Below, piece after piece: positions 41,575 to 53,650 of a stretch of DNA of 64,000 bases. The notes beneath the pieces were generated by a model. That model was not told the DNA's origin. It searched no databases and saw nothing but the letters and a program-made list of their open reading frames with translations. The DNA lies in NCBI RefSeq assembly GCF_014356525.2, contig NC_052507.1:54586657-54650656 (forward strand). Reading direction: 5' to 3'. The first letter of the stretch is position 1. Each line of letters starts with the position of its first letter. The position numbers and the translations under genes are program-made. The stretch comes from Nilaparvata lugens (Eukaryota; Arthropoda; Insecta; Hemiptera; Delphacidae).

Positions 41575-41810
41575 TGAGACAAGTATGTTGTTTGGGATAC
41601 CAGACACCATCATAGCAAACAATGAAATCGACATTCTCGTTTCTCGGCATGTAACTGTCTGCACATTTCAGAGTGACCATTGTGCCATTGCCTGCCACAA
41701 TTTTGCCTGATACCAAGCCACAATAATTGTGCTGTTCGCATGGTGTGCTTTTGTACTGGGTGCTTTTGTTATCTGGCACTTTGCAACTTTTTAGAGCTTT
41801 GCTTGAAATT
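41575..41810 (-). CDS. CCP/sushi-like exon 1 (Hig/Hasp-like gene)
   Basis: A 236-nt exon has the acceptor ATTTTCAG (phase 2) and donor GTAAGT (phase 1). It encodes SSKALKSCKVPDNKSTQY, STPCEQHNYCGLVSGKIV, VTLKCADSYMPR and VCYDGVWYPKQHTC. Six cysteines and the 'DGVW' turn before the last cysteine fit a divergent sushi module. The phase-2 start matches the phase-2 end of the leader exon at 42709-42779, and the phase-1 end matches the exon at 39582-39785. It would be the first module after the signal peptide of a secreted protein. Confidence 0.7.
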
Positions 41811-42708
41811 CTGAAAATTATATAAACTGTGTATTTTATGTAATTCATAATTATGGACTGCTATTGGACTTGAATGAAAGAATCTAGAGCCTAATATCAA
41901 GTATTCTCACAAATAGGCTCAGCCTATTTTTTCCTTCAATGTCATAATATTATGATTGTAGTATTTTTGTACAACAAATAAATAAATGAATAAATCGAAA
42001 CGTTAGAAGCTAATCACATTCCCATGGAGTAAGTTTGAAAATTCTTTTAAAGATCATAAAAAATTGATTTTATATGAAATTTTTAATTTATTATCCTATT
42101 GATTCAGTGTGCAGTTGTTTTCACAGCTATCAGTAGACTTTGGATGAACAGTTATACTACACATTCTGGAGTAAAATATTTCAATTATTACCGTATAGAA
42201 TATTGAAGAGGAAGCTTTATTATAGTTGAATTGAAACTCAATACATGAGGAGAACGAACTACTTATTTTTTAATAATTATTGATAAACATCAAAGCTTGA
42301 GTCTTGAGACAAGTCTCGAACCGAAAATATAGTTTAAAATGAATATAAATTCTTTACAGATTTAAACATTTTGATTCGATTCCAATAATTGATTCTACAA
42401 ATAAATTTTAGTTTGTAAGCACGATCACAAGCTGTTGCTGTGACAAAATTTGTATAATTTTTATAATAATCTAGTATGAGGAGAATTCTCGCAACCACCA
42501 ATACAGAATCATATTGTTAAGTTGATCCTGTACCTCCTCAATTCTTTTCTGTACCTTCTCAACAGTAAAATCACTTTCTTGTACACATTATTTTGTGACT
42601 TTTCAAATAATAGCGTCCATAAAATAAAAAAATATAATTCGCTTTATTTGTTATTGAAATTAGAAAAATATGTTTAGAATTTTTTTTAGAAGAATATGTT
42701 CTACTTAC

Positions 42709-42779
42709 ACCGAATTATTTATGACCTGATTTGAGGCATGAATATCTTCAAGAGTGAATAAAAATAATAAAAAACATAT
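42709..42779 (-). CDS. Candidate signal-peptide exon (Hig/Hasp-like gene)
   Basis: A 71-nt exon follows a pyrimidine tract and TTACAG and ends before a consensus donor GTAAGT in phase 2, the phase needed by the next exon at 41575-41810. It encodes ICFLLFLFTLEDIHASNQ: a hydrophobic core, then small residues and an A-x-S end, as in a secretory leader. The same frame continues upstream as VKSLLLQ from a GTG, so the exon could instead be the first coding exon with a lost or unusual start. No in-frame ATG is present up to a TAA. An LTR retrotransposon begins about 90 bp upstream. Confidence 0.5.
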
Positions 42780-42869
42780 CTGTAACAAGAGAGATTTCAC
42801 ATTAAATACATGTTATAGACCAGTCCAATTGCAATATAACATTTTTCAAAGCATTTGCATCACTAGGTG

Positions 42870-43671
42870 TAATGATTGCCGTGCTACCAATTTTTCCTTA
42901 AATCGGTTGGAATAGCATTTAACATCTATTAACCTAAGGATAGTTGTCGGCTCCAATGTAATAGATTCTTGATAAATTATGAATTGATCTATCGCCTATG
43001 AATGAGAAATCCAGTTTTCAGAGCAAATGAACTTATAATCTTCAGATGAATTTATACAAATACACAAAGAACTATATCTTATAAGCCTAATTATTTAGAG
43101 TTACTACGAACTAAAATACTTATCTAGTTTACAGTTGAAAAACAGTGGCTATTGGCTTGAATACACAAATAAATAGCAATATACGAACAAAATAGAACAC
43201 TATAAATTGTTTAAAACTCAATTTAAAACATTAATAAACGAAAATGATTCAGAGCAAAATTTTACAACAACACATAGCCAGCCATTTTTCTAGAGAAGAA
43301 AGAAGCCACCGGAGAAAACTACAAGTCAGAACAAAGCCTGGTTCGGTGTCGATTTTACAGACACGTCACCAAAAAATTATAACTTACAAGTTTAGAATTC
43401 ACATTCTACATCTGTTCTCAATAAAACTTTATTTTGAAACTGTTATTTTAAACTTTCATATATATTCTCTATTTAAATAAACTATTCATCTATTAATTCT
43501 GCTAACCAAGCCTCGGTGACACCATGGAACAATGCAACAATCATTTACGATAAAAAAGATTCTCCGTCGAAAAGTTTGTCCGTCTATTGATGACTCTGAT
43601 ATTTACTATAAAGTTTCATAGATCTCGAATTGAAGATTCGATTCCAATGTGAGAAAAAAATGTAATATTAC
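42870..43671 (-). repeat. LTR-2 3' LTR
   Basis: It is about 97-98% identical to 46970-47769, differing by single bases and a 4-bp AAAT insertion near 43170. The small open frame at 43244-43480 occurs in both LTRs and is not a gene. Confidence 0.75.
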
Positions 43672-44094
43672 AAATACCCCCCTCTTGACATAAAAAATTT
43701 TACTGTTTGAAAATTTAAAGAAAAAAAATTACATTGACCCTAATGAAAATTGTTGAAATTTAAATTCGAGAACAGTAACAATTTTTTCTAGAAAAACAAT
43801 ACATGTCATCCAATAATATTGAAAATTATTATAAAATTCATCAATAGCGTTTGTTATATGTTTCCAAACAATATTTCAAAATATAGAATATCAATATTAC
43901 ATTTAATTTTCACATAAAATTTCAATAAATCAAAAAATGTTCATTTCTTTCACTATTGACGCGGTTGATTTTATCGATGCACATTTTGGAAAACAGTCCG
44001 TTAAGGCACTCAGTATGATTTTCAGTTAAGTGTGACTCCAATGTGATGACGTTAGTGTTGGGCTGATCTGGATGCACGTAGTGTTGGGCTGATA

Positions 44095-44430
44095 CTTGTA
44101 GTCGACTGATGCATATCAAACTCGATACAGGTGACATCTCAGTTAGCATTGCCTCATGCTTGTAGTAGACGGCTGCATACCAAACTCGATACAGGTGACA
44201 TCTCAGTTAGCAGTGCTTCATGCTTGTAGTAGACGGCTGCATACCAAACTCGATACAGGTGACATCTCAGTTAGCATTGCTTCATGCTTGTAGTAGACGG
44301 CTGCATACCAAACTCGATACAGGTGACATCTCAGTTAGCATTGCCTCATGCTTGTAGTAGACGGCTGCATACCAAACTCGATACAGGTGACATCTCAGTT
44401 AGCATTGCTTCATGCTTGTAGTAGACGGCT
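44095..44430. repeat. 64-bp tandem repeat inside LTR-2
   Basis: Five full units and one partial unit of exactly 64 bp, each with GTAGTAGACGGCTGCATACC and CAGGTGACATCTCAGTTAGC. Phase markers GTGACA are at 44131, 44195, 44259, 44323 and 44387. Confidence 0.9.
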
Positions 44431-44479
44431 CCAGGTAATGCAGTAGTGTTGAAGTTTGAGATACAAAGTCAGCAATAAG

Positions 44480-45100
44480 CATTGGCATTGCTATTGGCGT
44501 ATGTTTTGGTGTCGGCTTTGGCATCAGCGTTGATATTGGCATTGGCATTGGCGCAGGCATTGGCATTGGCGCAGGCATTGGCATTGGCGCAGGCATCGGC
44601 GTAGATATTGGCATTGGCGCTGTCATCGGCGTTGATTTTGGCATTGGCATCAGCATTGGCGCAGGCATTGGCATTGGCGCAGGCATTGGCATTGGCGCAG
44701 GCATCGGCGTAGATATTGGCATTGGCGCAGGCATCGGCGTTGATTTTGGCATTGGCATCAGCATTGGCGCAGGCATTGGCATTGGCGCAGGCATTGGCAT
44801 TGGCGCAGGCATCGGCATTGATATTGGCATTGGCATCAGCATTGGTGCAGGCATTGGCATTGGCGCAGGCATTGGCATTGGCGCAGGCATCGGCGTAGAT
44901 ATTGGCATTGGCGCAGTTATTGGTGTAGATATTGGCTTAGTTATTGGTGTAGATATTGGCGTAGTTATTAGTGTAGTTATTGGTGTTGACATTGGCATAG
45001 TTATTGGCGTTGGCATCAGCATTGGCGCAGATTTTGGCGTAGTTATTGGTGTTGATATTGGTGTTGACATTGGCATAGTTATTGGTGTAGGCCGCAGCGT
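44480..45100. repeat. Hexamer-based minisatellite (GGCATT/GGCGCA) inside LTR-2
   Basis: About 600 bp are built from GGCATTGGCGCAGGC-type units that are multiples of 6 bp. Because the unit is a multiple of three, long ORFs stay open on both strands (Met-Pro/Ala-Pro repeats on minus, Ala-Leu on plus). These are by-products, although a minus-strand translation within the LTR-2 body cannot be excluded. Confidence 0.8.
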
Positions 45101-46044
45101 AGATGAGTCACACTAGTTCGAAAATCACCCAAATGTTCTTAACACTCTTCATGGCGTTCACTTGTTGCTGATTTCGAGATTCACATGATAACTATTTCAA
45201 TGTTAATGTCTGTGCTGTACCTGTTATCTTAAAATGCTTATAAACTAAAAAGAAAAACTTGATTAGGCTATCAATACAATCTAATACACATGAAAATTAT
45301 TTTTAAGTATATAATCAATATAAAATTGAAATTTGTTAACATCTTATTATACAGTCAGCAATACATAAATTGTGAAATATGGAGATTTCAATATAAAAAA
45401 TATAATTTCATTTCCATTTATCCATTGTTCAAAATAGAAATAGAATTTCATAACACCCTGTATCATTATCAAAATTGTAAAAAAAAACATCAGATCACAT
45501 CAGATTGGACAGCAAAGAAAAAAAAATGCAAAATGGGTTAAAAGCCCAGAAGAAAACTATAACCTAATTACATATGGCTTATGGCACGATATGCAATGAA
45601 AGATAAGAACATGGGACAAAATTTGCTCTGAAAAACCTAATTACCTAATATGATACCTGAAAAAAAATAGACATGATTAAAATATGTAATACATGATGAA
45701 AAAATATACCGCAAGCAAACAATTATTTACACAACAATGGATAGATTTTAGAAAAGTTAAGTTTTATCAACAATTTAAAGATTAGGAAAATAAGCTACTA
45801 TTTCAACTTCCAAAATTATTTCAGAAAAATACAAATTTAAATGACTATGGACAAGATTGGTTAAGATATGCATCATAGAAGAATTTTACTGAACATTACA
45901 CAAAGACAAGAAAGAATCGAAATTTGAAAAGATTAAGGGCCAAGAAAAATAGGCTACAGGAAAGAAAAAAGACACAATTATGGACTCTTACCATATACTG
46001 CGTAGCGATTATGCTATTCTGAATCCCGGCATAACACAGGATTC

Positions 46045-46791
46045 CTAATCATTGTGTGTTGGGGAATACCCTTTCATCATGTGATTCACTGTCATCATCT
46101 TGTAAGTAAGCAACTTGAAACAACCTTTGAATACTAATACATCAATGGAAACTTTGTGCTTTGTTTTCTTCAAGAACATAGTTTTATTCATGGGTTCATT
46201 TGTTTCAACAAAGCCGTTTTGCCTACAAAAGTTAGTCATGTTCACTTGAGAATGCATAGCATACACCTTTTCAATTCTCAGTTGAAAGTTGAACTCATCA
46301 ACTTGACTCAAAGCAACATTCATTTTGTTTACATTTTTCCTAACCTCTACAGAAACCTGTCTCATGTAATCATTCACTTTGTTTATAGTTTTCCTAACCT
46401 TCAATGTAGCAATATTACTTTCATGATAGTTGACTTTCAGTGAAGACAACTCCCTACCTACTTCTTTACTCAATTCTACTATCTCATTAAGGTTGACTTT
46501 TTCAACAACAGTAACTAGGCCTACATTGTCAGAAACTTAAATGAGTTGATCCTGTATCTTAACACTACTATTATCATGCTTCAATTTGTTTTCATCTTCA
46601 TGATTATCTTTCAATGTTTCATGTGCATTTTTCAATAGAAGGTTTATACTAGCCTGCTCTAGTCTAATGCTAGCAAATTCTTGCTTCATCTCATCAAACC
46701 TAGCATTTTGCTCATCAAATCTAGCATTTTGCTCATCAAACTTTTGTGTTAAGAATGCTATAAGATTCAGATCATTTTTAATGTTTGCCAT
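46045..46791 (-). pseudogene. LTR-2 gag-like coiled-coil ORF with one nonsense codon
   Basis: A single frame of 248 codons runs from ATG 46791 (MANIKNDLNLIAFLTQ) to the stop at 46045, interrupted only by TAA at 46537-46535. The N-terminus has a repeated FDEQNARFDEQNARFDEM heptad pattern, followed by helical stretches (LRLEQ-type, KTINKVNDYMRQVSVEVRKN). Insect gypsy-like elements often have such coiled-coil Gag N-termini. No gag core or zinc knuckle follows, so the protein is either a shortened Gag or an unrecognised product. It lies about 180 bp inside the 5' LTR, the usual gag position. Confidence 0.5.
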
Positions 46792-46969
46792 TTTGTAATA
46801 TGCACTGATTCATTAAAACTTGATCTCTCTTGAACTGATTTCCCACTCAGCAACAAACCATTCATAACCTATCAAGATATCTATCCTACTAATAATTTTT
46901 TATAACCATGGATTTCATGGTGTACCATTTGGGACATATTTATTTTGTAATTCGGTCCCACCACAGGGG

Positions 46970-47769
46970 TAACATTTGCTGTGCTACCAATTTTTCCTTA
47001 AATCGGTTGGAATAGCATTTAACACCTATTAACCTAAGGATAGTTGTCGGCTCTAATGTAATAGATTCTTGATAAATTATGAATGGATCTATCGCCTATG
47101 AATGAGAAATCCAGTTTTCAGAGCAAATGAACTTATAATCTTCAGATGAATTTATACAAATACACAAAGAACTATATCTTATAAGCCTAATTATTTAGAG
47201 TTACTATGAACTAAAATACTTATCTAGTTTACAGTTGAAAAACAGTGGCTATTGGCTTGAATACACAAATAGCAATATACGAACAAAATAGAACACTATA
47301 AATTGTTTAAAACTCAATTTAAAACATTAATAAACGAAAATGATTCAGAGCAAAATTTTACAACAACACATAGCCAGCCATTTTTCTAGAGAAGAAAGAA
47401 GCCACCGGAAAAAACTACAAGTCAGAACAAAGCCTGGTTCGGTGTTGATTTTACAGACATGTCACCAAAAAATTATAACTTACAAGTTTAGAATTCACAT
47501 TCTACATCTGTTCTCAATAAAACTTTATTTTGAAACTGTTATTTTAAACTTTCATATATATTCTCTATTTAAATAAACTATTTATCTATTAATTCTGCTA
47601 ACCAAGCCTCGGTGACACCATGGAACAATGCAACAATCATTTACGATAAAAAAAATTCTCCGTCGAAAAGTTTGTCCGTCTATTGATGACTCTGATATTT
47701 ACTATAAAGTTTCATAGATCTCGAATTGAAGATTCGATTCCAATGTGAGAAAAAAAATGTAATATTACA
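46970..47769 (-). repeat. LTR-2 5' LTR
   Basis: This is the partner of 42870-43671. It begins on the minus strand at 47769 with TGTAATATTACA. Its inner end is near GTGCTACC at about 46980, followed by GGTGGGACCG, which could be part of a primer binding site. Confidence 0.7.
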
Positions 47770-47939
47770 TGATGCACAATCGTGTACCGGTACTCTGCTA
47801 GCCAAACCTCTCCCAACCACTCCCACAAATTCAACAATTTCCAAGTCAAAGAGGGTTAAGCACATTTCTGATACTGAATATCCGAAAAACACATTTCGAG
47901 CACGTTTATATGATACAATTATTGTCAAAAAACAAGCTT

Positions 47940-48390
47940 CACTAAAAGGTATAATATGAAGCTCAGAATGTTTCATCACCCACCCCCTGCCAAACAGTCT
48001 CACAAACTTTGCTTATTTCACAGTGGAACACTTTTTTTTTGAAACTTCATATTCTGAGAGCACATTTTGAACACTTTTATTCGATACCAACGTCAAAAAA
48101 TGTGCTACACTATAGGAGATTTCATGTAATAATGTTCAGAATGGTTTTTCCATCCCCCTCCCAACATCATTGTACTTTACAGAATTCGCCAATTTCTTGG
48201 TCACGGAAAAGAGCACATTTTTTTCAAAATGCATATTCTCAGAGCACATTTATTTGAAATGACTTAAATAAAATGTGCTATTCTAGGAGGTGTGATAATA
48301 TAATGCTCAGAATGTTTTTCCACTCACCCCCGGCATCAGTTTCAAAAAATCTGCTGATTTCACAGTGAAGCATAAATTATTTTTCAGTTT
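47940..48390. repeat. Diverged 171-173-bp tandem repeat
   Basis: Three units share CAGAATG(T/G)TTTT, CAC.CCCCC, TTCACAGTG and CATATTCT.AGAGCACATTT. Anchor positions of CAGAATG are 47964, 48137 and 48308. It resembles a decayed satellite. No coding is seen. Confidence 0.65.
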
Positions 48391-48929
48391 CACATCCAAA
48401 TTTAAATTTCAATTGGTCAATAATATTATTAAATGTATGCTCCTTGATTTCTCTCTCATTAATTACGATTTTTCCACCTTCTAGATATAACATTCAATTG
48501 GAGATTTAAGTGGCAGAGAGCCGACTGCGCCCTAACTTACCACTTCTAAGCAAAAATTGGAGGAAATAATTTTATCCTTACTACAACTAATGAAATGAAC
48601 TACTTCCCCAATAGCGCTTCATACACAAAATAGACTTCAAATCCCACATGTATTTATTATATTCATGAATTTATTCACATTTTGTTCAATAATGCTGTTT
48701 TATCGAATCTTCACAAAATTTTATAGAATGTCGTAAAACTTTTTTTCAATTCAATTTATTTCACCAAAAACACAAAAACAATACAAAGTTGTAACAATCA
48801 GAAAAAAACAATAATTATTATTCTAAATATCTATATCTAATATCTGTAAAATATACTGTACGGTTGGAGGTGAAGAACTACTGGCATACAGTGAAACACT
48901 TGAAAAAACTTATACCATTACGGGGAGAT
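48391..48929. other. AT-rich spacer, no gene seen
   Basis: No domain, terminal repeat or RNA gene could be recognised here. Confidence 0.4.
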
Positions 48930-51900
48930 AGAATAGAATAGAAATAGTCTTTATTCATCAGATGTAAGAAGAAATACATTGGAACAGTGTCAATAAATCA
49001 AATATAAATATAAATAACTAGGCTAGCCTAGTATATATAGACAAACACGTTTCGTCAAAAATCAATGTTAAACTCTTGAAAAGATACAGTGACAATTTGA
49101 CCAGATATTCCTTTAGACTTTTTGCAAACATATCTTCCAATATTTGGAGACTGCTTAGTAACTTTACAAAACACTTCTTACCTCTGTATAATTATGTTTT
49201 TTTCCGTGAAAAGGTCTAATCTTTGCCTCTCTATTATACGACCAAACCTTGTATTATAACCATGAGTGTTATTTCTCAAGTTTGTGTCACCAAATTTTTT
49301 GAAAAAGTCTTTTTTAAGACTATAACATCTTATATTTATTGTCCATATATTGTGAAAATTCGGCCCAGGTCTGAGAAAGCTACTTTTACAAAATCAGTTC
49401 TATTGAGGTTTAGCATTATTCTTATTGCTCGTTTTTGCTGTTTTAGAATTTTATCAAGGTTTCTTTTACTTGTACTACCATATATGCAGAGACCATATGG
49501 TAGATGTGCATTTACTACTGAGTGGTGTATTGATTTTAATATTATTTGTATACTACATAAACTGGACATTCGACGCAATACATATAGACCTGGGGATTTT
49601 TTTCACAACATTGGCAACATGATTATCTCACGAAAGGTTGCTATCTATTGAAAGACCAAGAAATTTAGTTTGATCTTTACAATCTAAAAGGGTGTTATTC
49701 ATAGCTACGCTTGAGCACAATTCACTCTTGTTCTGCCTTGTTGAAAAGGGGACTACAATAGACTTACTTGAATTCAGCAAGAGATTTCGGCTATTCCGGT
49801 ATTCATTAATAGAGGACAGGCCTACAGCAGATGAGAGATCTACATCCTCAATCGATTTTCCTGAAAATATGATGTTAGCATCATCTGCATGGAGACACAC
49901 ACAGAGGCATGTGCTCGAACCACATCAGGCAGACCCTTGATGTAACATAGAAAATAGTAAGGGACCCAAAATGGACCCTTGAGGGACACCATACTTTGAA
50001 CTTCTTAGGTTAGGGCGATAACTGTATTTGAAAATATTATTATTTTTTCCTCAGTATGCTCTATTTCAACAAATTGCTGTCTGTCAATCAAATAAGATGA
50101 GAACCACTCCCGCTCATTACCAATTCCTCAAATTCGTGCAAAAGAACATTATGAAGCACGCTATCAAATGCATGTGTCATATCTAAAAATATGCCAATAA
50201 TATACTCACCTTCGTCTATTGTATTAACTATGGTATGAAATCCACCATTGCTGTAATTGTTGACTTTTTTGAGCGGAAACCATGCTGTTCTTCATCCAAT
50301 AAATGGTTTGCTCCTAGGTATTTCATTAATTGAATATATACCACACGTTCAATGATTTTTGAGAAAATTGATAACAACGCTATTGGTCTGTAGCAGCCTG
50401 GATCTTTGATATCACCTTTTTTAAATATTGGAAAAACTTTAGCTAGGTACCGTATCTTCAGTTTATCAGGAAATTGACCTGCTATAATAAGGGATGAATT
50501 TATAATGTGTGTTAATGGCTTGATTATAGCTGGTATCCAGAAGAGTGTTTGTTTTCAAATGAGATCACAATTTAATGTAATTGACACTCAGTAATAGGTT
50601 CGAATCTAAATCTCAATGAAGATTGAAAACAACGTGAATTTTGTTCAGTCTAGAACTATTGGGAATATCTGGTTTAGCAAACCTATCAACAGCCGAAACA
50701 AAATAAATCATTAAATATATTGCTAAAACAGTACTAGGATTCGTTGAGTGTATACCATCGCTTATTACGCTTAGATTTGAGTTGTTCTTTCTATTCTTAC
50801 CCACCTCAGCATCTATAATTATCCAAGTTACTTCATTCTTATTCTTAGAATTAGATATTGTCTCATCAAAGTATTTTTGTTTATTCTTTACAATCATAAG
50901 TTTAAGAGCTTTTCTATTATTTTTTATTTTAATCTTTAACTCGTCTCTTTTTGTTTGTCTATGTAAATTCTCTAACTCAAATGGTGCTTCTCTTTTTTAT
51001 CAGTGAGCTCTGGACTCATCCCGTTCCTACTATCAGTTTCTTTCACACTTCTCAGGATTTTTGGAAAATTAATATTAAAATAATGTGAAACAAAACCAAG
51101 AGAAAGACATTGTATTTTTCATCTACAGGTGATTGATAAGCCTCCATCCAATTAAAATGAGCTAACTCCCTTTAAAACACTTCTAAGTGGCAGTCATAGA
51201 ATCTACGACAAAATTTCCAGATTGTCTTATCGCGGATCACACTCATACCTCGGATCTCGAGCAGCTGCGCATCGTGGTCTGAGATATGAGTTACTATACC
51301 CGATATCTTTAAACTATCATCAACTATGTTGGTAATAAAGTTATCTATCGCTGTTTCAGATGTGGTAGTAATTCTTGTAGGGAAATTTACCTTATAAATC
51401 ATATTATGCATTTTCAGCACATTCATTTGAACTTATTATATCACTTATCACTTGAAAATGGCATGAATGTTGAAACATGTTATGATAAAATAATTCAAAA
51501 AAGGGTAACTACTGAGATTTTTATTTCTATTTCTATTTTTTATTATATGTGTTATTTTTATCCAGAACATTGATATTCATGTCACCTGCCGCGATAACTT
51601 TTTTATATATTTTCAAAGAATTTCACATAGAATTTTACAATTATTTATAACTTTTCTAAGAATGGATCCAAATAGCAATGCTGAGGTGTTCTATGTAAGC
51701 AAGCCAGTACAAAATTAGAATTATCAAGTGAAGACTCAGTTAAACAACATTCAAACTCTTTTTCAGTCGTTATTGACTGAATAGCAGGTAGGTTCACACG
51801 TTTACATTTCGAAAAAAATTCTTTTCTGCACGAGAATCATGACCCCACCCCCAGTACTGTCAAGTCTAGAAAACTGTCAGCTTGTCAGATAGTTTGGTAC

Positions 51901-52140
51901 ATTCAGTATTTCTGTTTCAGCACTTGACAGTTCATGCTCTGAAATATGTAGTATCTCTGGCTCTAACTCCTGTATATTTATTTTTAACTTTTCCAATCGT
52001 GATGGTAGGTGTTGAACATTTTTATGTAATATAGAAATCTTTTCAAAATCTGATCTATTTTTATGAATAGAAGTTTGATTGGGAGAAGTAACTCTCTTTT
52101 GAGCCTTGTCATTTATGAATTTCAGATATAAATTTTAAAT
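48930..52140 (-). pseudogene. Decayed non-LTR retrotransposon Y (endonuclease and RT)
   Basis: On the minus strand the order is: an endonuclease remnant (AAGDMNINVL near 51595-51565, then NFPTRITTTSETAIDNFITN and VTHISDHDAQLLEI at 51390-51240), a linker (50897-50613), RT boxes (KKGDIKDPGCYRPIALLSIF near 50430, HGFRSKK near 50280, IFLDMTHAFDSV near 50190, YGVPQGSILGPLLF near 49990) and a catalytic-like LHADDANIIFSG near 49890-49860. The C-terminal region (LPYGLCIYGSTSKRNLDKIL) follows at 49578-49336. The 3' end near 48930 has a TATTC-type simple repeat after AATAAAG. Many frameshifts and stops make it non-functional. Confidence 0.75.
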
Positions 52141-53650
52141 TGAGAGCAATTTGGTATTTTTAAATCAGCAACCTGACCTGAGAAACAGATAATTTTGGTT
52201 ATTTACAAGATTAAAGGAAGTAGCCTTATTTCAACTTTCAGGAGATAAGATTTAATATAAGATTCATATGTCATAAGAATTTACAATCAGTACTTATATT
52301 ACAAAATAATAGATTACTATAAATAATACATAATTTTGTAAGTAAGGAAATTGCATACTGTAATATCTAGCAATTGTTATTTTTTCTTCTACATGTACAA
52401 GAGACTATATAATATTAAGAGTATAGCTTTCCTTGTTTCCACCAATTTCCCAGTTCCTTGATTTTGTTGGTGCAAAGAAGATCATTACACAGGAAAAGTA
52501 TCAATAAAATGCTGAAAATGTAATAATTTACTTTTTCACCAGGATATCATCCTTTAGCAGACTATGATTTCACTATTAGATTATCATTTTATCAAAATTA
52601 TTTTTGAATTACATAGACTAGGCTACCGTTTCACACCGAATAGTCTATTTAAAACGTTTAGCTTGATGATTTAAGTAACAATAATTGGGGACATGCAAAG
52701 CTTAATAATCACAGTGACAAGAAGAACTAACTTGAAAACACTCAGAATATATTCATATGAAAAAAAAACAAATTTTTGCTACATAAAATACTATTTAAGA
52801 AACCATCACCAGTTAATAGTGTTCAGTTTAAATTTGATAGTTCGGTCAAGCCTTTACTACTATTTCATCCGATAAAATAGTTGATACCAAATTTAATAGT
52901 ATTCTCCTGTCAACAAAAATTATTTAAAAATCAAAGTTCATAGTGTAATTTGTGATAATGATATTAAAACATTATAATGATTCAATGAAATGACTCTTCT
53001 ACTGTTCTACTGGAAAAGTTTTATTCAACCATATTAATTTTAGTAGAAATAGAAAATAAATATTCAAGTGCCCTTACTCATGACATGAGTAAGAGCAGTT
53101 ACTTAATATGAGTAGTTGTTCACTTACTTTATTCAAGAGTAGCCCTAATGAAAAATACAATATTAATTTGAGTTTTGATACTTATGGAATCATCAATTTT
53201 AGAATATTATAATACCTCATTAGAAAAAATAACTCAGCGCGTTTTATTCCATTATGAAACAACATCTTTGATGAAAATGTTGGATTTATTCTGAACTAAT
53301 TATCAAAGATACCATTTTCGAGTTTCTGTTTGGCTTAAAAATGTGCAACACCAGCACGAAACGGACGTCGCCACATCAACAAAGAATGTGAGTGTTTTTT
53401 TCACTTTAAAGTTTTATGAAATATGATAGTAATAATACTAGTGAAAAGAAGATGGAAACCAACAATGAATTGATCGTATTTTTGAGAGCCATAGAAGGAG
53501 GAATAATAATTGATCGATAATATAATTATATTATCTATTATAAAAATACATTAGTATTAAAACACTATTAGAACTTCAATTTGAGATGTTTCAAAAACAT
53601 CCATTATTATATTATAACATTTTTAGAAATCTTATAACTTAAAGTTAGCG
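52141..53650. other. AT-rich DNA, no gene seen
   Basis: No ORF with a recognisable domain and no clear repeat structure is visible. Confidence 0.4.

Larger units (their letters stand above)
42870..47769 (-). mobile_element. LTR retrotransposon LTR-2 (gag-like ORF only)
   Basis: Two direct copies of ~800 bp (42870-43671 and about 46970-47769) bound the element. In minus orientation the LTRs start TGTAATATTACA. A purine tract (AAGAGGGGGGTATT) lies immediately upstream of the left copy, as expected for the 3' LTR. The interior carries a coiled-coil gag-like frame near the 5' LTR and two minisatellites, but no protease, RT or integrase. No clear target duplication was found. It is non-autonomous. 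It lies just upstream of the candidate leader exon of the Ig/CCP gene. Confidence 0.75.

Noticed and set aside
44095..44430. Possible CRISPR-like array of 64-bp units
   Set aside because: The repeats are contiguous with no unique spacers, and the genome is eukaryotic.
44716..44898. Ala-Leu repeat ORF on the plus strand
   Set aside because: It is a by-product of the hexamer minisatellite; the opposite strand is open as well.
43244..47576. Two 78-codon ORFs at 43244 and 47340 as a duplicated gene
   Set aside because: Both lie at the same place in the two LTRs of LTR-2 and have no recognised domain.
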